The notes under the pieces are model-generated. The model ran no database searches. It had not been told where the DNA came from and worked only from the letters and a program-made list of their open reading frames with translations. This document shows positions 1 through 7,820 of a DNA stretch of 23,153 nt, piece after piece. Within the stretch, counting starts at the first letter, position 1. Every line of letters starts with the position of its first letter. A program made the position numbers and the translations under genes. Source of the DNA: Caldimicrobium sp964493015 (GTDB lineage: Bacteria > Desulfobacterota > Thermodesulfobacteria > Thermodesulfobacteriales > Thermodesulfobacteriaceae); the NCBI GenBank assembly GCA_964493015.1, contig CAZBLU010000025.1:1-23153 (forward strand), written 5' to 3'.

Positions 1-1
1 C

Positions 2-139
2 CGACCGGATAGTAGGCTATTGCCCCATTTGTATAAGCTTAGGCAGTTATATGCCATACGATTTGAAGTTGAGGGAGAAGTAAGAGTGGTAAACCTAAGG
101 AATTGGAGAGAATATGTTAAAAATTTCACAATTTCTTGA
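2..139 (+). CDS. C-terminal part of an unidentified protein, cut by the window edge
   Basis: An open frame enters from the left edge and runs to a TGA at 137-139, giving about 45 residues rich in Arg, Leu and Glu (it includes VNLRNWREY near its end). There is no start codon in the window. I do not recognise the family. A transposase or small DNA-binding protein is possible because a transposase remnant lies 1.2 kb downstream, but nothing in these residues proves it. It could also be a chance open frame; the base composition here is richer in G than the AT-rich DNA that follows, which mildly favours real coding. Confidence 0.3.
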   Translation, partial: RPDSRLLPHLYKLRQLYAIRFEVEGEVRVVNLRNWREYVKNFTIS

Positions 140-479
140 AAAATTTTATAAAATGTATTATAATTTAGTAAAGTTAATTTTGATCTTACACAAAATTAGA
201 TATAAGTCTCTAAGTGTATAAACCATAGGAAGAATAATGTGGAAGGTTTTTTGAGAGGGAGAGCAGCCCATATTTTTAGAGAAATTTTGTGTGGTAGCGT
301 TTTTTGAGATAAGGGGGTTAAGAGAGATAATGGGAGTGGGGTTTTAGGGGAATTTGAGGGTTTGTCTATTACCTCTCATTTTTTCAGGTTTAGGAAGAGA
401 GATAACTCTGAAATTTGCAGAGTGGATATGTCCAATTTTTAATAGTAGACCTCACCTTACCTTAAAAGAGGAGGATTTT
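140..479. other. Intergenic stretch without a recognisable gene
   Basis: About 340 bases, AT-rich to about 240 and then G-rich on the plus strand. I find no convincing gene, tRNA or terminator. The 11-base word GTTTTTTGAGA occurs twice in the same orientation, at 246-256 and 299-309. An in-frame upstream start at 354 for the next gene is possible but has no ribosome binding site and would place about 42 residues before a good signal peptide. Confidence 0.5.
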
Positions 480-1298
480 ATGAAGAGAGTCCTGATAAAG
501 ATAATAAGTTTTATTGTTATAATAATCCTTTCACTTTGCCATACAATACAAGCTCAGACCAAAATGAAGTCAGATTGCTCTAGGACAAGGGAAGTTTTGG
601 AAAAACTTGGAGAGCATTTTAGGAAAACAGACCGTTCTTTTTTTGAGCTAACTGTACAAGAGAGGGAAGAGTTTATTAAGCTTGCCAGAGAGTATTTTAT
701 TCTTCTCAGAGCTTGCGAAGAGGAAATTACGGCTTTAACACCTTTTAAGAAGAGTACCTCCTTGCTTTATCATGGATTCATAGGAGTCTTAACCCCTATT
801 CCTCAAAAAGGTTTTTCTCTGGTGTACTTGGGGAGTTATACCCCGGATTTTTTTCCCATCATTAAAATGGTCTTTGATCCTGCACCTGAATTGTTTCTTA
901 TCTCCATAACTCCTAAGGTTGATCAGGTATTTTCCAAGGAAAAAAACTTGGAAAAAAAACCTTTTTGTTATATTCCTTTTTTACATAGGAAGATTATATG
1001 CCCCTATTTTAGACTTGAGAAGGATCTGACTGAGGAATTTCCTGTGATTATCAAGTATGAGTACTCAGGAGAAGATAGGGGTAAGAGAGTTCCAAGATTT
1101 TATTTTAATGACAAGAGATTTGAATCTATTGTAGGCCAAGAGATACAAGAAATGTTTAAGGAAAGTCCTGAAATCCATAAAAATTCTCTTGAGTTGCCCT
1201 ACTTTTTCCATGAATTTACAAGAACTCTGATATACTGGCTGAATAAGGAATTTGGAGAAAAAGGGAGAGGTCTAATTAGGAAAAGAGAAAGCAATTGA
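480..1298 (+). CDS. Secreted protein of unknown function
   Basis: I do not recognise this 272-residue protein. The ATG at 480 is chosen because a strong GAGGAGG ribosome site lies just before it and because the first 27 residues form a classic Sec signal peptide: a basic MKR start, a hydrophobic stretch of Ile/Leu/Val, then a likely cleavage after TIQA. The reading frame is open from 354, but that extension would bury the signal peptide. The mature part has four cysteines (in SDC, RAC, PFC and IIC contexts), a charged helical first third and a mixed second half with many aromatic residues. With an even number of cysteines, disulfides in the periplasm are possible. No transmembrane segment follows the signal peptide, so it is probably periplasmic. 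Its neighbours downstream are a dead transposase and a broken sulfite oxidase, so it may be part of an accessory patch. Confidence 0.7.
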   Translation: MKRVLIKIISFIVIIILSLCHTIQAQTKMKSDCSRTREVLEKLGEHFRKTDRSFFELTVQEREEFIKLAREYFILLRACEEEITALTPFKKSTSLLYHGFIGVLTPIPQKGFSLVYLGSYTPDFFPIIKMVFDPAPELFLISITPKVDQVFSKEKNLEKKPFCYIPFLHRKIICPYFRLEKDLTEEFPVIIKYEYSGEDRGKRVPRFYFNDKRFESIVGQEIQEMFKESPEIHKNSLELPYFFHEFTRTLIYWLNKEFGEKGRGLIRKRESN

Positions 1299-1307
1299 TT
1301 TTGCCAT

Positions 1308-1634
1308 GTGTTGGTTTATAAATTTTGTCTCTATTATCTCTATTCTTTAATTAAAAATAATAAAAATAAAAAATATAGTAATTGTACTAAGGGGAATGCC
1401 TATGTAGAGAGATTTAATAGGAGTCTTGAGGAGGGATTTATAGATTATAGAGAGGATGAGTTGAGGGAGGACATAGAGGGATTTAACCGAGAGCTTATGG
1501 AGTATTTGATTTGGTATAATACAGAGAGGGTTCATTCAGGGATAGGGGGAAAGCTCCTTTAGGGTATTTTTGTGATAAGTTTTTCGAAAAACTCAGCCGA
1601 GTCTAAAATCATATGGACGCATACACACCCTTGA
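1308..1634 (+). pseudogene. IS481-like transposase remnant (C-terminal DDE core), frameshifted
   Basis: The recognisable part starts near 1385 with GNAYVERFNRSLEE, then EYLIWYNTERVHSGIGG, which is the end of an rve/DDE integrase core of the IS481/IS3 type; the Glu of VERFNR is the last catalytic acid of the family. The frame hits TAG at 1560, but the frame one base back continues with KAPLGYFCDKF from 1550, as expected for the conserved 'P-H-x-x-L-x-x-x-x-P-L-x-Y' tail. A further shift back recovers SKIIWTHTHP and a TGA at 1632-1634, matching the usual end of such transposases. So there is one indel at the G5 run at 1545-1549 and another near 1600. All of the N-terminal helix-turn-helix and most of the catalytic domain are missing; the residues before 1375 are low-complexity Asn/Lys and look unrelated. 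Confidence 0.75.
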
Positions 1635-1659
1635 CTAATTAATGAAAGTTTTCTAAAAT
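1631..1659 (+). promoter_or_regulatory. Sigma70-type promoter for the sulfite oxidase remnant
   Basis: TTGACT at 1631-1636, a 17-base spacer, and TAAAAT at 1654-1659. The -35 box overlaps the last codon and stop of the transposase remnant. Just downstream is an inverted repeat with 8-base arms (TTTATTTT at 1659-1666, AAAATAAA at 1668-1675) that could be an operator, although in such AT-rich DNA it may be chance. The gene starts at 1699. Confidence 0.55.
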
Positions 1660-1698
1660 TTATTTTTAAAATAAAATTAATTTAAATGGAAGATAAGG

Positions 1699-2899
1699 AT
1701 GCATAAAGAGCCCTTTGATCTAAAGAGGAAAGAATTTTTAAAGAAAATGGGGAAACTTGGCAGTTCTGCCCTAATATACTCCATCTTTTCGTCTCACCCA
1801 AGTCTATCTCAGGCTCAGCAGCTTTCTTCAGAAATGCAACCTTTCCCTGGGAAAGAAAAAATGATTGTCCTTTCCAGAAGACCTATCGTCTTAGAGATGC
1901 CTATGGAGGGATTTGAACATTTTGTAACCCCAAATGAATTTTTTTCGTGAGAAACAACCTTTCCATGCCAGAAATCACTCTTAAAGATTGGAGGTTTACT
2001 ATTACTGGAGAAATCAAAAGATCCCTCACTCTCACTATGGAAGATCTTAAGAAATTCCCTCAGGCAGAGATCTTAGCTACCCTTGAGTGTTATGGAAATA
2101 GGAGGGTTTTTTTGAGCCCAAGGCTTAAGGTAATCAGTGGAAAAGGGGTGGTGTTGCTACGGCTTGCTGGAAGGGTGTCAGACTTAGAGACATCTCAGAG
2201 CAAGCAGGGCTTACATAAAAGGGTCAACATGTGATCTTTGATAGAGCAGTTGAACCTTTTGTTCCAACAGCTCCTGATTTCAAGATAAGCATTCCTCTGG
2301 AAAAGGCCCTATGGCCCGAGACTCTCTTAGCCTTCGAAATGAATGGTTCTACTCTTCCTATATATCACGGTTTTCCCTTAAGAGTTGTTGTCCTTGGCTG
2401 GGGAGGCTCGGCTTTGGTGAAATGGCTTACCAATATTCATATAAGTACTCAAGAATTTGACGGTTTTTATATAGTGGAAAAATATAGACATCCTAAATTC
2501 CCTGTCAAACCAGGAACTAAACTTTCCCCTAAAGATATGAAGGTCCTCTCCGAACTTGGAGTGAAATCCATAATACCAAGCCCCCTAGAGGAAAGTAAAA
2601 CTAGCTTTGATAAGGTCTTAATTAAGGGTTATGCCTGGACAGGGGAGGCTACTATCAAGAAGGTGGAAGTCTCAACCGATGGAGGAAAAACCTGGGAGAA
2701 AGCTAAAATAACTCGAGGGGAAGGTAGATATGTTTGGTGCAGATGGGAATATGAATGGAAGCCATCTAAACCAGGTTATTATACCCTGATGTGCCGGGCA
2801 ACCGATTCTAAAGGTAGAAGTCAACCTTATATTCCTCTCTGGAATCAGGATGGGTATCTTTATAGTGCCATAGATAGGGTAAGTATTCATGTGGTTTAA
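1699..2899 (+). pseudogene. Sulfite oxidase/dehydrogenase molybdenum subunit (SorA/SoxC-like), broken
   Basis: Joined across its lesions, this is a full-length sulfite-oxidase-family protein of about 400 residues. The N-terminus has a Tat-like leader (KRKEFLKK then a hydrophobic stretch and an AQA site; the twin Arg is degenerate, R-K). Then come TPNEFF-VRNN, the molybdenum-binding Cys in LECYGNRR, QWKRGG and KGVRLRDI (2nd frame), HGFPLRVVVLGWGGSALVKW, and the dimerisation domain with VEVSTDGGKTWEKA. Lesions: the T7 run at 1939-1945 needs one more T to keep frame; a base is missing near 2129; and a TAA at 2216-2218 lies in frame between AGLT and KGQHV. Known family role: molybdopterin-dependent oxidation of sulfite to sulfate in the periplasm, passing electrons to a cytochrome c. 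The downstream cytochrome fits this. It starts from a fair promoter at 1631. Three independent lesions make sequencing error an unlikely full explanation. Confidence 0.85.
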
Positions 2900-3218
2900 T
2901 AAGAACGTAAGAACCTTTATTTACCTAATTATTCTTATCCCTGCTTATCTCTATGGGCAAAATATTTCTTTACCAAAGGGTGAAGGAAAAGACTTACTTC
3001 TTTATAGATGCACCCTATGCCACAGTCTTGAAGTGATCATCAGTCAGAGACTTGATAAAGAAGGGTGGACAGATATAGTAAGCAGAATGATTAAATTGGG
3101 TGCTCCAGTTAATCCTCAGGGAAGGGAAATCCTCATAAATTATTTATCTCGAAATTTTCCCCCAAAGCCCCCTCCTCCTGGGGTCTCTATAATAAGCTTA
3201 TCCCCTGCCCTAACTTGA
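2889..3218 (+). CDS. Monohaem cytochrome c, probable electron acceptor of the sulfite dehydrogenase (SorB-like)
   Basis: A 109-residue protein with a Sec-type N-terminal hydrophobic segment (about residues 8-22, ending near YGQ) and one haem-binding motif CTLCH around residues 41-45. The surrounding pattern, LPKGEGKDLL before the motif and HSL plus GW.DIV.RM..LGAP after it, resembles the small cytochromes that partner SorA sulfite dehydrogenases. The start ATG overlaps the last 11 bases of the sulfite oxidase gene, which suggests translational coupling and one operon. The last 20 or so residues (proline run PPKPPPP and beyond, from about 3160) are read from DNA that also encodes the C-terminus of HyuB on the other strand. 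The family usually ends soon after the YLSRNF helix, so the tail may be extra. Its partner enzyme is broken, so its present role is unclear. Confidence 0.75.
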   Translation: MWFNKNVRTFIYLIILIPAYLYGQNISLPKGEGKDLLLYRCTLCHSLEVIISQRLDKEGWTDIVSRMIKLGAPVNPQGREILINYLSRNFPPKPPPPGVSIISLSPALT

Positions 3219-4699
3219 AAGACTCCCTTCCCTGGTAATTCTTTTAGTTCACCCTCTTTTAAGAGATAATGTTTCCCTCTTTTTCCTGGAAGGCCTCCCT
3301 TTAATCCGTAGGGAGGCCTAAGGTGTCTCTCAGCAAAAATGCTGACAACCAGGTCTTCAGTAAAGAGGTATTCCCGAATAATGCCATCCCCTCCTCTAAA
3401 GGCTCCATCTCCACCTGACCCCCTTCTTATAGCATATCTCTCAATCCTTACAGGATAGACCTGTTCCAAAGCCTCAATAGGGGTGTTCATGGTATTAGTC
3501 ATATGACAGTGCACAGCAGAGAGCCCTTCCTTACCAGGACGAGCCCCCATACCTCCACCAATTGTCTCATAATAAGCAAATTTTTCATTCCCAAAGGCTA
3601 CATTGTTCATGGATCCACAGGAGGCTGCAGGTATAAGCTCTGGAAGAGCAAAAGAAAGGGCCCCTAAAAGCACATCTACTACCCTCTGAGAGGTCTCCAC
3701 ATTACCCCCTGAAACTGGGGCAGGATACTTAGCGGATACTACAGTCCCTTCCTTAGTTATCACCTCTATCCTTCTTAACATCCCCTGATTTATAGGGAAA
3801 TCACCTAAGCTCTGAAGGAGAGAAGTAAAGACATAATAAACAGCTGAAACTGTCACAGCCTTAGGGGCATTGACAGGACCTCTGACCTGAGGAGAGCTCT
3901 CTGAAAAATCTGCCTTAATTCCTGTATCCTCTATAGTAAGTTCCACCCTGATCGGTATATCCACACTATCAAAGCCATCGTCATCAAGATAATCGGTAAA
4001 GGTAAAGATGCCCTTTTGCATCCTTTCCAGCAATCTCAGAAAGGCCCTCTCCGTATAATTCTTTAGCTCCTGAGCAGCTTCCCTCAAGGTTTCTCGCCCA
4101 TATTTTCTCAAAAGTTCCTGCATGCGTGCCTCGCCCCTCTCTAAGGCAGAAATTTGGGCTATAAAATCTCCCCTTCTCTCTAAAGGATTTCGCATCTGCT
4201 GAATAAGCCTGTTCAAATAATCTTCTCTAAGTCTTCCCTCCTTAGCAAGATAGCTTGGCTTAATAAGCACCCCCTCTTCATCAATATGCTGAGCTAATCC
4301 CATGCTCCCTGGGTATTTACCACCTACATCGGCATGATGGGCCCGAATGATCAGGAAATAAAGTAGAGTGCTACCTACAAAGAGGGGCTTAATCAAAGTA
4401 ATGTCAGGCAAATGGGTTCCTCCTGCATAGGGGTCATTTGTTATGACAATATCACCTTTTCTAAACTCAAAGTGAGGCAAGATAGACCTTATAGTTTCAG
4501 GCATAGCTCCTAAGTGCACAGGGATATGGGATGCCTGGGCAAGAAGCTCTCCTTCGGCATCAAAAAGGGCACAGGAAAAATCAGCTCTTTCCCGTATATT
4601 TGGCGAAAAGGCCGAGCGCCGAAGCACAACTCCCATCTCCTCAGCAACCCCAGAAAAAAGCTTGTTAAAGATCTCAAGCTCAAGACCTATTTTAAGCAT
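3140..4699 (-). CDS. hyuB: Hydantoinase/oxoprolinase family subunit B
   Basis: A HyuB-family protein of about 519 residues. Together with HyuA it forms an ATP-dependent cyclic-amide hydrolase (5-oxoprolinase or N-methylhydantoinase) or, in relatives, a ketone carboxylase; the substrate cannot be read from sequence. Visible family motifs: EEMGVVLRRSAFSPNIRERADFSCALFD near the N-terminus, HIPVHLGAMP, ITNDPYAGGTHLPDI, RAHHADVGGKYPGSMG with likely metal-binding His and Asp, the GGGMGARPGKEG region and a terminal ETPGGGGFGG. I place the start at the ATG at 4699 (MLKIGLELEIF), preceded by AGGAAAG at suitable spacing; ATG 4705 is the alternative. The open frame continues upstream to 4756, but that part is antisense-like sequence inside hyuA. 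The start overlaps the hyuA stop (4692-4694), so translation is coupled. The 3' end overlaps the cytochrome c gene on the other strand by 79 bases. Confidence 0.88.
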   Translation of the reverse strand: MLKIGLELEIFNKLFSGVAEEMGVVLRRSAFSPNIRERADFSCALFDAEGELLAQASHIPVHLGAMPETIRSILPHFEFRKGDIVITNDPYAGGTHLPDITLIKPLFVGSTLLYFLIIRAHHADVGGKYPGSMGLAQHIDEEGVLIKPSYLAKEGRLREDYLNRLIQQMRNPLERRGDFIAQISALERGEARMQELLRKYGRETLREAAQELKNYTERAFLRLLERMQKGIFTFTDYLDDDGFDSVDIPIRVELTIEDTGIKADFSESSPQVRGPVNAPKAVTVSAVYYVFTSLLQSLGDFPINQGMLRRIEVITKEGTVVSAKYPAPVSGGNVETSQRVVDVLLGALSFALPELIPAASCGSMNNVAFGNEKFAYYETIGGGMGARPGKEGLSAVHCHMTNTMNTPIEALEQVYPVRIERYAIRRGSGGDGAFRGGDGIIREYLFTEDLVVSIFAERHLRPPYGLKGGLPGKRGKHYLLKEGELKELPGKGVFQVRAGDKLIIETPGGGGFGGKFRDK

Positions 4700-6653
4700 A
4701 ACCATCTTTCCTAACCAAAAGATGATATCCAGAAAGCACTTCCAAATTAAAATCACTCTCTAAATAAAAGGTTGTATAGGCATCCACAACTAAGGCTGGA
4801 CCTTTAAGCGTATCTGCTGGGCTCAAACTGTCCCAGGGAATAACCTTAGCTATTCTTTCACCCTCATCCGTAAAAAGCTTTGTCTCAAAGGAAGGAAAAA
4901 GAAAATATTCTCTCTCCAGCCTAAAACCATCAAATTTAGTCCTTTCTTTAGCCCTTAACCTAAGGGTGACCACCTCAAGAGGGTGATCCTTTAGAAAGAA
5001 GCCAAATAGCCTTTCATGTTCCCTTTCAAAAACCTCTTTTAAAGGTTCTTCCCAAGGTATAGTCAGTTCATAGCCCTGGCCAGCATAACGCAAGTCCACA
5101 TAATATTCCCATTCCATCTCTTCTATACTGCCTCGATTTTGTAAGAGATAGATTTCTGCCTTCTTTTTCAAGCTCTTTAGTGCCCCTTTCCATAACTCTC
5201 TTTCCTCAAGGGGCAGGATTAGTGTTTGCGAAAACTCCTTAGTGAAGGTGGAAAAGTAGAGCCCAAAGGCAGAAAAAACTGGGGCAAGCTTGGGCACAAT
5301 AATCCTTGAGATCCCAAGCTCTCTGGCTAAGGCGCAGGCATGTAAGCCCCCTGCCCCTCCAAAAACAAGAAGGGTAAACTCCCTGGGGTCATAACCTTTT
5401 TCCAAACTCACCTTGGTAATCGCTTTGGTCATATGGATATTGGCAATCCTTATTATGGCCAAGGCAGTCTCTCGAAGGTCTCTCCCTAATCTCTCTGCCA
5501 AGCCTTTTAGGGCTTTAAAAGCTTTCTCAGGATAGAGTTTCTTTTTTCCCCCACAAAAATAATCTGGAAGCAATCTACCTAAAACTAAATTGGCATCAGT
5601 AACCGTAGGTAGCATGCCCTTACCGTAACAGGCAGGTCCTGGATCAGCTCCAGCACTTTGGGGACCCACTTTGAGGATACCCCCCTCATCAATGTAAGCA
5701 ATAGAGCCCCCACCAGCTCCTACAGTGTGGACATCAAGCACGGGAATCCTCACAGGAAAGCCATCTAATTCATATTCCCTCGTGTAAGGCAAGGCTCTAT
5801 CAATGAGAGATACATCTGTTGAAGTTCCTCCCATATCAAAGGTGATAATTCTCCTCTCACCAAGTTGCTCAGCTAATAAGAAGGCCCCTTGAACTCCACC
5901 TGCTGGCCCTGAGAGGATGGTGTGAATAGAAAATTTTGCTGCCTCCTCGAGGGTCATGTATCCTCCGCTTGACTGCTGCATAAATATGGTAGTACCCTTT
6001 AGCTCCTTTCTCAAGGTGGAGAGATACCTCTGCATTATGGGATTTAGATAGGCATTTATAGCCGTGGTAGTAGTTCTCTCAAACTCTCTAAATTCTGGCA
6101 GGATCTCAAAAGAAGTAGTCAAAGAAAGCCCAGGAATTTCTAAAAGTTGCTCTTTAAGTAAGTTTTCATGCACAGGATTACGATAACTGTGAAGAAAAGA
6201 GATGGCACAAGAAGAAAGCCCCTTTTTAATGAGCCAGGCCTTGGCCCTAAGTATCTCTTCTTTATTCAAAGGTTTTATAATCTCCCCCTTTGCACTAACC
6301 CTCTCTTTTAGGCCCAAGATATTTTCTGGCTTAATAAATGGCCTGGGTTTTTCCACGAAGAAATCATATAATTTAGGTCGGGCCTGCCTGCCAATAAATA
6401 TAAGGTCCTCAAACCCCCTTGTGGTAAAGAGGGCAAAATCTACTCCCTTCCGTTCAAGGAAGGCATTCGTTGCTACCGTTGAGCCATGAATGAGTATTTG
6501 TGGAGAAGGAACCTTTAAGACCTCTCTAAGTCCCTCAAGTATAGCCTTTGCGGGATTTTCTGGATGAGAGGATACCTTGAAGAAACGAAGGACTTCGCCC
6601 TCTTTGTAAACAAAATCAGTAAAGGTCCCTCCTGTGTCTACAGCCACCTTCAT
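4692..6653 (-). CDS. hyuA: Hydantoinase/oxoprolinase family subunit A
   Basis: A 653-residue HyuA-family protein, the ATP-binding subunit that acts with HyuB on cyclic amides such as 5-oxoproline or hydantoins. It has the actin-like nucleotide-binding signatures: AVDTGGTFTD at residues 4-13, HGSTVATNAFLERKG around 56-70, FDMGGTSTD at 272-280, VGAGGGSIAY at 311-320, SAGADPGPACYG at 333-344, and VFGGAGGLHACALAREL further on. Length is normal for the family (about 650-700). Start at ATG 6653 gives the conserved glycine loop immediately; the ribosome site is weak (AAGGT about 15 bases upstream). It is the first gene of a two-gene operon with hyuB and faces away from the slipin gene, so both may be controlled from the 120-bp gap. 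No third subunit is present, which argues against acetone carboxylase. Confidence 0.9.
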   Translation of the reverse strand: MKVAVDTGGTFTDFVYKEGEVLRFFKVSSHPENPAKAILEGLREVLKVPSPQILIHGSTVATNAFLERKGVDFALFTTRGFEDLIFIGRQARPKLYDFFVEKPRPFIKPENILGLKERVSAKGEIIKPLNKEEILRAKAWLIKKGLSSCAISFLHSYRNPVHENLLKEQLLEIPGLSLTTSFEILPEFREFERTTTTAINAYLNPIMQRYLSTLRKELKGTTIFMQQSSGGYMTLEEAAKFSIHTILSGPAGGVQGAFLLAEQLGERRIITFDMGGTSTDVSLIDRALPYTREYELDGFPVRIPVLDVHTVGAGGGSIAYIDEGGILKVGPQSAGADPGPACYGKGMLPTVTDANLVLGRLLPDYFCGGKKKLYPEKAFKALKGLAERLGRDLRETALAIIRIANIHMTKAITKVSLEKGYDPREFTLLVFGGAGGLHACALARELGISRIIVPKLAPVFSAFGLYFSTFTKEFSQTLILPLEERELWKGALKSLKKKAEIYLLQNRGSIEEMEWEYYVDLRYAGQGYELTIPWEEPLKEVFEREHERLFGFFLKDHPLEVVTLRLRAKERTKFDGFRLEREYFLFPSFETKLFTDEGERIAKVIPWDSLSPADTLKGPALVVDAYTTFYLESDFNLEVLSGYHLLVRKDGYA

Positions 6654-6705
6654 GGTGTTAAAATTAACCTTAAAAATTTTCTTTACAAGTTTTTACACTT
6701 TTTTC

Positions 6706-6732
6706 TTGACTTTTAGATAACAATTCTATAAA
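6706..6732 (+). promoter_or_regulatory. Possible promoter for the slipin gene
   Basis: TTGACT at 6706-6711 and TATAAA at 6727-6732, with a 15-base spacer that is shorter than ideal. A second AT box, TATATA, lies at 6736-6741. The gene starts at 6774 with AAAGGGGG as ribosome site. The region is the divergent gap between hyuA and the slipin gene. Confidence 0.4.
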
Positions 6733-6773
6733 CTCTATATAAGAAAAGAAAATTTCAACTAAAGGGGGTATTT

Positions 6774-7532
6774 ATGGGGTTTTCCTTACTCTTTATTTTA
6801 GTCATAATTCTTCTCTTTTTACAGGCCTCAATCAAGGTAATAAATGAATACGAAAGGGCTGTGGTGTTAAGACTGGGAAAATTTCATAAGGTAAAAGGTC
6901 CAGGCCTTATCCTTCTCATCCCAGTTATAGATAAAATGAGAAAGATTGATTTAAGGACGGTGACCTTGGATGTGCCTCCCCAAGAAGTAATTACCAGAGA
7001 TAATGTATCCATAAGGGTGAGTGCGGTGGTTTACTTTAGGGTTGTGGATCCAGACAAGGCCTTTCTACAGGTTGAAGATTATTACTATGCCACAAGTCAG
7101 CTTTCCCAGACTACTTTGAGAAGTATTTGCGGACAGGCTGAGCTTGATGAGATCCTTGCAGAGAGGGAAAAATTAAATATGAAACTTCAAGAGATTCTTG
7201 ATGCGGAAACAGAGCCCTGGGGGGTTAAGGTTTCTAAAGTAGAGATAAAGGAAATTGATTTACCAGAAGAAATGAAGAGGGCCATGGCTAAACAGGCTGA
7301 AGCCGAGAGAGAGAGGCGGGCTAAGATTATTAGTGCCGATGGGGAATATCAGGCCTCAAAAACCCTTCTTGAGGCTGCAAAAATAATGGCAGAAAACCCC
7401 ATTACCCTACAACTTCGCTATCTTCAGACTCTAACAGAGATAGCCACAGAAAAGAACTCTACCATTCTCTTTCCTTTGCCTATAGAACTCATGAAGGCCC
7501 TAACCCCAAAAAGCGATGCAGAAGCTTCATAA
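6774..7532 (+). CDS. Slipin (stomatin/SPFH-family) membrane protein
   Basis: A 252-residue SPFH-domain protein. An N-terminal membrane segment (about residues 3-20) is followed at once by the hallmark VINEYERAVVLRLGKF, then GPGLILLIPVIDKMRKIDLRT, VTRDNV-type VITRDNVSIRVSAVVYFRV, and a long charged helix (EEMKRAMAKQAEAERERRAKI, about 165-190) typical of slipin oligomerisation. The C-terminus is short and lacks a protease domain. Slipins form large membrane rings or microdomains and often go with an NfeD protease-like partner; no nfeD is next to this gene, so its partner is elsewhere or absent. The ribosome site is AAAGGGGG. It is the first gene of a plus-strand run, with 65 bases to the next gene. 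The role in membrane organisation is inferred from the family. Confidence 0.9.
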   Translation: MGFSLLFILVIILLFLQASIKVINEYERAVVLRLGKFHKVKGPGLILLIPVIDKMRKIDLRTVTLDVPPQEVITRDNVSIRVSAVVYFRVVDPDKAFLQVEDYYYATSQLSQTTLRSICGQAELDEILAEREKLNMKLQEILDAETEPWGVKVSKVEIKEIDLPEEMKRAMAKQAEAERERRAKIISADGEYQASKTLLEAAKIMAENPITLQLRYLQTLTEIATEKNSTILFPLPIELMKALTPKSDAEAS

Positions 7533-7597
7533 CTCAAGAATTTTTTCACAAGTCCTGGCAAGAAATAATTTTAAAAATAATATAAGGAGGTGTAGTT

Positions 7598-7819
7598 ATG
7601 GATAAAGAATTAGTAAAGACCTTTGCAGAAAAGCATGAAGATATCAGGGCTTTATACGAAAAACATCAGGAATTAGAAAGGGAGTTAGAAGAATTGGCCA
7701 AGAGGCCCTATCTAACCACAGAAGAAGAAATAAGAGAGAAACAAATAAAACTGGAAAAATTACACCTCAAGGAGAGAATCTTTGAATTAATTAAAAAATA
7801 TCAAAAGGAGGGTAACTGA
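7598..7819 (+). CDS. Small DUF465-like helical protein
   Basis: A 73-residue, highly charged protein predicted to be two antiparallel helices: HEDIRALYEKHQELERELEEL, a short turn with RPYLTTEEE, then IREKQIKLEKLHLKERIFELIKKY. The pattern 'H.....L...H..L...I..L......E...LK...L.LKD' is that of DUF465 (YdcH-like) proteins, whose function is not known. The ribosome site AAGGAGGTG is strong. Its stop lies one base before the TTG start of ilvB, and its last codons contain the AAGGAGG used by ilvB, so the two are translated as a pair. Nothing links it directly to branched-chain amino acid synthesis other than position. Confidence 0.7.
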   Translation: MDKELVKTFAEKHEDIRALYEKHQELERELEELAKRPYLTTEEEIREKQIKLEKLHLKERIFELIKKYQKEGN

Positions 7820-7820
7820 G

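Noticed and set aside
4700..4756. N-terminal extension of HyuB
   Set aside because: The added residues lie inside the hyuA coding end; HyuB family proteins begin close to the ATG at 4699.
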